Of a stretch of 64,000 bases of DNA, positions 58,227-64,000 are shown piece after piece. A model generated the notes under the pieces. The model made no database searches, had not been told where the DNA came from, and saw only the letters and a program-made list of their open reading frames with translations. Each line of letters starts with the position of its first letter. Position 1 is the stretch's first letter. The DNA is from an uncultured Sphingopyxis sp. (GTDB taxonomy: Bacteria; Pseudomonadota; Alphaproteobacteria; Sphingomonadales; Sphingomonadaceae): NCBI RefSeq assembly GCF_900078365.1, contig NZ_LT598653.1:3853501-3917500 (forward strand), read 5' to 3'. The position numbers were made by a program, and so were the translations under genes.

Positions 58227-58694
58227 TCAGTCGGCGGCTTTGGGCGCCGCGCCGCGCGCCGCGCGCTCGGCGAGCGTCGAGCGGGTCTGCACCGGCGCCG
58301 GCTTTTTCTTCGCCGCCGCGGCCGCTTCCTCGCCCAGCGTTTCGCGCGTCACCCTGTCGGCCTCGGTCGAATCATATTCGATGCCGAGGCTGTCGGCGAA
58401 TCGCTGATATTCGGCGCGCTTCTCGGCATTGCGGCGCGTCGTTTCCTTCGCGCGCGCGACCCAGTCGGCGCGAATCTCCTCGGCGCTGCGCGTCGCCTTC
58501 CAATTTTCGAAATAGATGATCTCAGCCTTCGGTTTTTCATAGGGGATCAGATATTGTTCGATCCCGTTGAAGACGAGCCAGGTCAGCGCGAGCGCGACCC
58601 CCCAGATCGCCCAGCGATGCGGGCGGGGTTCGCGGATATAGGACCAGAAGTCGGACAGGCCGCCGCCGACGTCGATCTTGTTGAACATTCCCAT
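58227..58694 (-). CDS. Conserved hypothetical single-span membrane protein
   Basis: 155 residues. One hydrophobic segment at about 28-47 (AIWGVALALTWLVFNGIEQY) is followed by a charged, helical Glu/Arg/Ala-rich tail that may be periplasmic or cytoplasmic. No family recognised. It is first in the operon with ribD and ribE. TGCA-rich sequence 60-150 bp upstream may belong to its promoter. Confidence 0.75.
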   Translation of the reverse strand: MGMFNKIDVGGGLSDFWSYIREPRPHRWAIWGVALALTWLVFNGIEQYLIPYEKPKAEIIYFENWKATRSAEEIRADWVARAKETTRRNAEKRAEYQRFADSLGIEYDSTEADRVTRETLGEEAAAAAKKKPAPVQTRSTLAERAARGAAPKAAD

Positions 58695-58739
58695 CGGCGC
58701 AATTTAGGCGATGTCGTGGCGATTTGCGAGAGGAAGCGG

Positions 58740-58912
58740 TGCGGCGCGTCGATTGCACCAAATGACGGTAAAAGCCTATCGATTGCAAAAAATGCAATTA
58801 CGGATGCTCTTTTCGCAGTTGCAACATTCATTGTGCACTGCAATATCACACTTGCCTTTTAGGCATCCTCTCCCAAAACTTTCACGGGCCGCCCTCGGGC
58901 GGCCCTTTTTTT
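58740..58912 (+). ncRNA. Candidate small RNA upstream of a strong terminator
   Basis: The terminator at 58886-58912 points rightward but no protein gene precedes it on that strand. A transcript of up to ~170 nt could start divergently from the ribD operon promoter. Its 5' end is a guess. Confidence 0.3.
58886..58912 (+). terminator. Rho-independent terminator
   Basis: GGGCCGCC-ctcg-GGCGGCCC followed by seven T residues. Only the + strand side has a T run. Confidence 0.85.
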
Positions 58913-58956
58913 CGACTTTTTTGGTTGAGAGGGTCGATTCGGTTTCTTTTGATCGG

Positions 58957-59043
58957 GCTCGGCCCCGGCCCACTCCCCCACCCGGCCTCCCATAGCCTGC
59001 TATCGTCAGGGAGGCCGGGTGGGGGAGTGGGCCGGGGCCGAGC
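58957..59043. repeat. Perfect 35-bp inverted repeat (long hairpin)
   Basis: The arms 58957-58991 and 59009-59043 are perfectly complementary over 35 bp. The 17-nt loop itself contains ATAG-cctg-CTAT. It lies 33 bp beyond the stop of the thioesterase gene, and a second 8-bp hairpin (GTTTCCGC/GCGGAAAC, 59044-59062) sits between. Confidence 0.95.
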
Positions 59044-59076
59044 GTTTCCGCAAGGCGGAAACAATTCAATGTCTTA

Positions 59077-59538
59077 TCAGCCCTGCGTCGGCGTCCGCGC
59101 TTCGAATCGCCTGACTTCCGCAATGAAGCTTCCGGGCAGCGGCGTCGGCTGGCCGCTATCGGTATCGAGATGGGCGTAGCTGATCTCTATATCCGTAAGG
59201 CGTTCGTTTTCGCGGAAAATTCCGCAGTGCAGCGTGAAGCTCGTCCGCCCGAATCGGCTGATTCGCGCTGCGATCGTGATCAATTCATCGAGTCGCGCGG
59301 GCGCATGATAGTCGATTTCGCAATGCGTCTCGCGAATATCTGTACCATATTGGTGAAAATAGGGTCCGGGCTGCCCCTCGCCAAGCGCGCGGAAATATTC
59401 GGTCACGCCGATGTCGGCATAGACCAGATAATTGGCGTTGAAGACGATATTCTGTCCGTCGATTTCGTTGAAGCGCACGCGCACGCGCTCCTGCACGCGG
59501 AAATCGGCGAGCGGCACGGTGCTGCGAGCGTCGGTCAT
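59077..59538 (-). CDS. Hotdog-fold acyl-CoA thioesterase (4-hydroxybenzoyl-CoA thioesterase family)
   Basis: 153 residues from ATG 59538. VRVRFNEIDGQNIVFNANYLVY is the variant of the FcbC/YbgC active-site region, with Asp in EIDGQ and a shifted NANYL motif. It continues with a hotdog-type core (RFGRTSFTLHCGIFRENE). Substrate unknown. It starts 8 bp downstream of the pepP stop on the same strand and likely shares its transcript. Confidence 0.88.
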   Translation of the reverse strand: MTDARSTVPLADFRVQERVRVRFNEIDGQNIVFNANYLVYADIGVTEYFRALGEGQPGPYFHQYGTDIRETHCEIDYHAPARLDELITIAARISRFGRTSFTLHCGIFRENERLTDIEISYAHLDTDSGQPTPLPGSFIAEVRRFEARTPTQG

Positions 59539-59545
59539 GCGCGCC

Positions 59546-61372
59546 TCAGGCCGCGAGCGCGGCGGGGGTGCGGTCGAGCGGCGCGCAGGCGGCTTCGAGC
59601 CATGCGCGCTCCTCGCCCGCCATGTCCGCACCGAGCTTCGCCAGCACTTCGGCATGATAGGCGTCGAGCCAGTCGGCCTCGGCATCCGACAACAGCGAAA
59701 CATCGACGAGATTTTGCGCGATCGGCGCGAAGGTGATCGTCTCGAACCCGAGCATGTCCTCCTCGGCGCCCGCGATGCTTTGCGGCGTGACGACGACGAG
59801 ATTTTCGATGCGGATGCCGAAATGGCCCGCCTTGTAATAGCCGGGCTCGTTCGACAGGATCATGCCGGCGTGCAGCGGCTCTTCGGTCCCCGCCTGACCG
59901 CCCGCCGGCTTGGCGATGCGCTGCGGCCCTTCGTGGACCGCCAGATAGGCGCCGACGCCGTGGCCGGTGCCATGCGCATAATCGACCCCGTCGGCCCACA
60001 GATATTGGCGCGCGAGAATGTCGAGCTGGCTGCCGCGCGTCCCCTTCGGGAAGCGCGCGGTCGCGAGCGCGATATGGCCCTTCAGCACCTGCGTGAAGCG
60101 GCGCCGCATTTCGGGCGTCGGCGCGCCGATCGCGATCGTGCGCGTGATGTCGGTCGTGCCGTCATCATATTGCCCGCCCGAATCGACGAGATAGAGCGTG
60201 CCCGCCTCGATCGCCCGGTTGGTCGTTTCGTCGACCTTGTAATGCGGCAGCGCGCCGTTCGGGCCGGCGGCCGAGATGGTGTCGAACGACAGATCCCTGA
60301 GCGCGCCGCTCGCGTCGCGAAATTCGCGCAGCTTCGCCGCAGCGCCGAGTTCGTTGAGGCCGCCCTGCGGCGCGACCTCCTCCATCCATTTGAGGAAGCG
60401 CGCCACCGCGACGCCGTCGCGGACATGCGCGGCGCGCGTCCCGGCGAGTTCGGTCGCATTCTTGATCGCCTTGGGCAGCACCGCGGGGTCGCGGTGGCGC
60501 TCGATCTTCGCGCCCGCGCCTTCGAGCGCGGTGAAGATCGCCGCGACGGCGCGGTCGGGATCGACCGCGACCTTCTTGCCCGAAAGATCCGCGAGCGCCG
60601 CTTCGAACGCGCTGCGGTCGTGGATGCGGACGCTGTTGCCGAGATGCGCGCGCACCGCGTCGGTCAGCTTTTCGGGCGCGATGAACAGGTCGGCGGTCGC
60701 ATCGGCGTGGAGCAGGGCGAAGGCGAGCCCGACCGGCGTGTGGCTGACGTCTCCCCCGCGGATGTTGAAGGTCCAGGCGATCGAATCGAGCGCGGTCATC
60801 ACCGTCGTGTCGAGCCCCTTCGCCTTCAGCCAGTCGGCTATACCCTCGCGCTTCTCGACCGCGCCCTGCCCCGCGAGCGCTGCGTCATGCACGGTCACCA
60901 CCGCGTCGCTTGGCGCCGGCTGATCGTCCCACGCGGCGTCGATCGGGTTCGCGTCGACCGCGACAAGGCTCGCGCCTTTGGCAGCGAGCGCCTTCTCCAG
61001 CCCCCGCGCCCAGTCGATGCCGTGCAGCCAGGGATCATAGCCGACCTTCTGTCCCGCGCGGACGTTCGCGCCCAGCCACTCGGCGACGCTCGACTGCGGC
61101 ACGCCGACATAGTCGAACAGCGACCCGTCGACCTGGTCGCGCACCTGCACCGTATAGCGCCCGTCGACGAAGACCGCCGCCTTTTCGGGCAGCACCGCCG
61201 CGGTTCCGGCCGAGCCGCCGAAGCCCGTCAGCCACGCCATGCGCTGCGCATATTCGCCGACATATTCGCTCATATGCTCGTCGCTGATCGGCACGACGAA
61301 GCCGTCGAGGCCGCGGGCGGCGAGTTCGGCGCGGACGCGGGCGAGGCGCTCGGCATGGATGGGGCTGGACAT
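59546..61372 (-). CDS. pepP: Aminopeptidase P family protein (Xaa-Pro aminopeptidase, M24B)
   Basis: Removes N-terminal residues preceding proline. The 608 residues correspond to the long, eukaryote-like form with two creatinase-N-like domains before a C-terminal pita-bread catalytic domain. Visible metal ligands: Asp in LVDSGGQYDDGTTDITR, His in HGTGHGVGAYLAVHEG, and Glu in LSNEPGYYK and RIENLVVV. Divergent from the S9 peptidase gene with 68 bp between starts. Confidence 0.94.
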   Translation of the reverse strand: MSSPIHAERLARVRAELAARGLDGFVVPISDEHMSEYVGEYAQRMAWLTGFGGSAGTAAVLPEKAAVFVDGRYTVQVRDQVDGSLFDYVGVPQSSVAEWLGANVRAGQKVGYDPWLHGIDWARGLEKALAAKGASLVAVDANPIDAAWDDQPAPSDAVVTVHDAALAGQGAVEKREGIADWLKAKGLDTTVMTALDSIAWTFNIRGGDVSHTPVGLAFALLHADATADLFIAPEKLTDAVRAHLGNSVRIHDRSAFEAALADLSGKKVAVDPDRAVAAIFTALEGAGAKIERHRDPAVLPKAIKNATELAGTRAAHVRDGVAVARFLKWMEEVAPQGGLNELGAAAKLREFRDASGALRDLSFDTISAAGPNGALPHYKVDETTNRAIEAGTLYLVDSGGQYDDGTTDITRTIAIGAPTPEMRRRFTQVLKGHIALATARFPKGTRGSQLDILARQYLWADGVDYAHGTGHGVGAYLAVHEGPQRIAKPAGGQAGTEEPLHAGMILSNEPGYYKAGHFGIRIENLVVVTPQSIAGAEEDMLGFETITFAPIAQNLVDVSLLSDAEADWLDAYHAEVLAKLGADMAGEERAWLEAACAPLDRTPAALAA

Positions 61373-61440
61373 GGTCGCTTCCTTGTTCCTACATCGCGGG
61401 CGATCCCGCCCCTTGGGGCGACACCGCGGGGGATTTTGTG

Positions 61441-63603
61441 ATGCGCGCTATTTGGATGTTTCTGGCGGCAATTGCCACCCCGCTTGTCGCATCGCCCCCT
61501 CTGCCTGCCAAAGAGAAAGACGCCGCCTTGACCAGCCCGACCCCTGCCCTGCCCGCCGCGCCCGTCGCGGAAAAGCGCCCGCACGAAATGACGCTGCACG
61601 GCAAGACGCTGTCCGACCCGTATCACTGGCTGAAGGACGAAAGCTATCCGGTGATCGATGACAAGGATGTGCTCGACTATGTGAAGGCGGAGAATGCCTA
61701 TTTCGACGCCGCGATGAAGCCGCACGCCGCGCTCGTCGAAACGCTGTTTCAGGAGATGAAGGGCCGCATCAAGGAAGCCGATTCGTCGGTGCCGCAGAAG
61801 GACGGCGACTGGCTCTATTGGGTCGAATATGAGGAAGGCGCCGAATATAAGAAATGGTACCGGAAACCCGTCGCGGGCGGCGATACGCAGCTGATCCTCG
61901 ACGAGGTCGCGATGGCGGCGGGCAAGGATTATTTCCGCCTCGCCGAGCTGTCGGTCAGCCCCAACGGCAGGCTGATGGCCTATTCGTTCGACGATAACGG
62001 CTCGGAGCGGTTCGAAGCGCGCATCCGCAACCTCGAAACGGGCGAGTTGCTCCCCGACACCATCCCCGGCACGCTGTCGTCGCTCGTCTGGACATCGGGC
62101 AACGACGCGATCCTCTATGGCCTCGCGAACGAGAATTGGCGCACCGACAATGTTCGGCTGCACAAGCTCGGCACCCCGGTGAGCGAGGATAAATTGCTCT
62201 ACAAGGAGCCCGACATCGGCTTCGGCGTCGGCATCGGCAAGACCGCCGCCGACAATTATATCGTCATCGCGACGGGCGATAACGAGACGAGCGAAGTCTA
62301 TCTGCTCCCCGCCGACAATCCCGAAGCGCCGATGCAACTCGTCTCGGCGCGCCAGAAGGGCCGCGAATATAGCGTCGATGAACGCGAGGGGACGCTCTAC
62401 ATCCACACCAACGACGAGCATCCCAATTTCCGCATCGCGACCGCAGACATCAAGACGCCGGGGGCGTGGAAGACGCTGATTCCCGGATCGGATGACAATT
62501 ACATCACTGGCCTTTCGGTCTTCCGCGACTATTTCGTCCTCGAATCGCGCGAAAAGGGCGTCGATCAGGTCGATGTCCGCAAATATGATGCGCCGCTGAC
62601 GCCCGGCCGGATCCAGTTTCCGGAGGCGACCTATGTCGCGGGGCTCGGCGACAATCCCGAATATCATCAGGACAAGCTGCGGCTCGACTATGAATCGATG
62701 GTCACCCCCGACACGGTCTTCGATTACGACCTCGCCAAGCGAGAACTCGAAACGCTGAAGGTGCAGGAAATACCTTCTGGTTATAATCATGACGATTATC
62801 AAACCGAATTGGTTCACATGCCGTCGCGCGACGGCACGCCGGTTCCAGTGTCGCTCGTCTACAAAAAGGGCACGCCGCGCGACGGCAGCGCGCCGATGCA
62901 CCTCTATGTCTATGGCTCATACGGCTATCGCGTCCCGCCGGGTTTCTCGACAACGCGCCTCAGCCTCGTCGATCGCGGCATGATCTATGCGATCGCGCAT
63001 GTCCGCGGCGGCGACGACCTCGGCCGCGCCTGGTATCTCGCGGGCAAGACCGATCGGCGCAAGAACACGTTCAACGACTTCATCGACGTCGCCAAGGGAT
63101 TGATCGCCGCCAAATATACGCGCGCGGGCAGGATCTCGATCGAGGGCCGCTCGGCGGGCGGGCAGGTGATGGGCGCGGTCTATAACGAAGCGCCCGAACT
63201 GTGGGGCGCGGTGCTCGCGGGGGTGCCCTTCGTCGATGTGATCAACACGATGGTCGACAAGGACCTGCCGCTGACCCCCGGCGAATGGCCCGAATGGGGC
63301 AATCCGATCACCGACAAGGCCGCATTCGACTATATGCTGAGCTACAGCCCCTACGACAATGTCACGGCGAAGGCCTATCCGCCGATGCTCGTGTCGGCAG
63401 GCCTCAACGACCCGCGCGTGACCTATTGGGAGCCGGCGAAATGGGTCGCCAAGCTGCGCGCGACGCGCACCAACGACGCGATGCTGCTGCTGCGCACCAA
63501 CATGGGGGCGGGCCACGCCGGCAAGTCGGGCCGCTGGGGCGCGCTGCGCGAGGATGCCGAAGAGTTCGCTTTCGTACTGACGCAGCTAGGGGTGGAGAAG
63601 TAA
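61441..63603 (+). CDS. ptrB: Oligopeptidase B-like S9 family serine peptidase
   Basis: 720 residues from ATG 61441; a GTG one codon earlier is possible. The N-terminus is a signal-like hydrophobic stretch (AIWMFLAAIATPLVA) before a beta-propeller (residues ~90-430). The C-terminal alpha/beta hydrolase has the triad Ser571 (EGRSAGGQVMGAV), Asp657 (GLNDPRVTYWEP) and His692 (GAGHAGKSG). The spacing and EWPEWGNP motif fit protease II, which cleaves after basic residues. Location is probably periplasmic, unlike the cytosolic E. coli enzyme. Confidence 0.92.
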   Translation: MRAIWMFLAAIATPLVASPPLPAKEKDAALTSPTPALPAAPVAEKRPHEMTLHGKTLSDPYHWLKDESYPVIDDKDVLDYVKAENAYFDAAMKPHAALVETLFQEMKGRIKEADSSVPQKDGDWLYWVEYEEGAEYKKWYRKPVAGGDTQLILDEVAMAAGKDYFRLAELSVSPNGRLMAYSFDDNGSERFEARIRNLETGELLPDTIPGTLSSLVWTSGNDAILYGLANENWRTDNVRLHKLGTPVSEDKLLYKEPDIGFGVGIGKTAADNYIVIATGDNETSEVYLLPADNPEAPMQLVSARQKGREYSVDEREGTLYIHTNDEHPNFRIATADIKTPGAWKTLIPGSDDNYITGLSVFRDYFVLESREKGVDQVDVRKYDAPLTPGRIQFPEATYVAGLGDNPEYHQDKLRLDYESMVTPDTVFDYDLAKRELETLKVQEIPSGYNHDDYQTELVHMPSRDGTPVPVSLVYKKGTPRDGSAPMHLYVYGSYGYRVPPGFSTTRLSLVDRGMIYAIAHVRGGDDLGRAWYLAGKTDRRKNTFNDFIDVAKGLIAAKYTRAGRISIEGRSAGGQVMGAVYNEAPELWGAVLAGVPFVDVINTMVDKDLPLTPGEWPEWGNPITDKAAFDYMLSYSPYDNVTAKAYPPMLVSAGLNDPRVTYWEPAKWVAKLRATRTNDAMLLLRTNMGAGHAGKSGRWGALREDAEEFAFVLTQLGVEK

Positions 63604-63614
63604 GTTCTCCTGTT

Positions 63615-63692
63615 CGTCATCCCGGCGAAGGCCGGGATCTCGTCCTCACGTTTTACACTACCGGCGAGATCCCGGCCTTCGCCTGGATGACG
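63615..63692. repeat. REP-like inverted repeat between two convergent genes
   Basis: 28-nt arms (63615-63642 and 63665-63692) are complementary with one mismatch. Same family as 35238-35316. It separates the peptidase stop from the HAD gene stop. Confidence 0.85.
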
Positions 63693-63696
63693 GAAA

Positions 63697-64000
63697 TTAC
63701 GTCAGAAATTCCCGCGCGATCAACTCGCGCTCCAGCGTCGGAGCATCCACAAACAGGTGCCCCGCGATGCCGGCCGATTCGGCGCCCGCGACATTGGCCG
63801 CATTGTCGTCGATGAAGATCGCGCCCGCGGGGTCGATGCCGAATCGCTCGATCGCGAGGGCGTAGATCGCGGGATCGGGCTTCATCAGCTTTTCGGTGCC
63901 CGAGACGATAATATCCTGGAAGCGGTCGAACACCGGCTGGGTCGGGCGGAAACCTTCCCAGAATTCATGACCGAAGTTGGTGATCGCGAAGAGCGGCACG
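63697..64000 (-). CDS. HAD-superfamily hydrolase, C-terminal part (5' end outside window)
   Basis: The last ~101 residues of a HAD-IA phosphatase. Motif II is FAITNFGHEF (Thr-Asn after the small hydrophobics), motif III is Lys in EKLMKPDPAIY, and motif IV is the acidic pair in GAIFIDDNAANV. The N-terminal nucleophile motif DxD and cap domain are off the window. The right-hand end here is a truncation, not a start. Confidence 0.9.
   Translation of the reverse strand, partial: VPLFAITNFGHEFWEGFRPTQPVFDRFQDIIVSGTEKLMKPDPAIYALAIERFGIDPAGAIFIDDNAANVAGAESAGIAGHLFVDAPTLERELIAREFLT

Larger units (their letters stand above)
58695..59076. other. 382-bp intergenic region with TGCA cluster, terminator and long hairpin
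   Basis: No protein gene is supported. It contains six TGCA tetramers (58754-58842), a + strand terminator (58886-58912), a perfect 35-bp inverted repeat (58957-59043) and a small hairpin (59044-59062). Confidence 0.6.

Noticed and set aside
59044..59062. Terminator for the thioesterase transcript
   Set aside because: The 8-bp hairpin has no T run on the strand that would need it.

Overview
The window is GC-rich chromosomal DNA from an alphaproteobacterium, most likely a sphingomonad (Sphingopyxis/Sphingomonas-like). This assignment is an inference. It rests on the gene set (MmcB, COQ9, a DUF3576 lipoprotein next to leuS, a RibBX-type riboflavin protein, GlnD, a short FeoB, a type III PKS cluster) and on many small palindromic REP-like repeats of the kind common in that family. 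Coding density is high. Many genes overlap by 1-4 bases (ATGA, TGATG), and GTG or TTG starts are frequent. No rRNA, tRNA, CRISPR array or complete insertion sequence was seen.

Layout. 1-7.8 kb holds housekeeping genes: malic enzyme (cut by the left edge), Ogt, GlnD and MutS. 7.9-24.8 kb is the most distinctive block. An orphan LuxR-type response regulator stands divergent to an OmpR-type regulator/histidine kinase pair. These are followed by a 2,933-residue secreted heme peroxidase with RTX repeats, then a complete type I secretion system (ABC transporter, HlyD-type adaptor, TolC-type outer-membrane channel). The peroxidase resembles the Mn(II)-oxidising MopA-type animal heme peroxidases known from Aurantimonas and Erythrobacter. 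The block reads as one regulated secretion unit, with an 11-bp-spaced direct repeat in the leader and a hairpin terminator between substrate and transporter genes.

24.8-36 kb: an HSL-type esterase downstream of pheST, an AraC regulator, a possible structured RNA with a good terminator, and the leuS-lptE-holA operon with a DUF3576 lipoprotein. 36-38.1 kb: a secreted protein of unknown function, a ThiE-like protein and a YggS/PLPBP protein. 38.4-41.9 kb: a DUF4402 protein divergent from a tightly overlapped type III PKS / methyltransferase / flavoprotein cluster, probably making a phenolic or quinone metabolite. 42-47.3 kb: MsrB, a class A penicillin-binding protein, a SCO / YcgN / zinc-peptidase-like operon and a secreted ankyrin protein.

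47.3-59 kb contains riboflavin genes in two places: RibBX (with an N-terminal helix-turn-helix) plus RibH, and an unknown membrane protein plus RibD and RibE. Between them lie an Old Yellow Enzyme, COQ9, a RhuM-family accessory gene, FeoAB, SSB and MmcB. A 215-bp IS630-type MITE sits just upstream of ribBX. 59-64 kb: a 35-bp perfect hairpin, a hotdog thioesterase, aminopeptidase P, a secreted oligopeptidase B-like peptidase, and the C-terminal part of a HAD phosphatase cut by the right edge.
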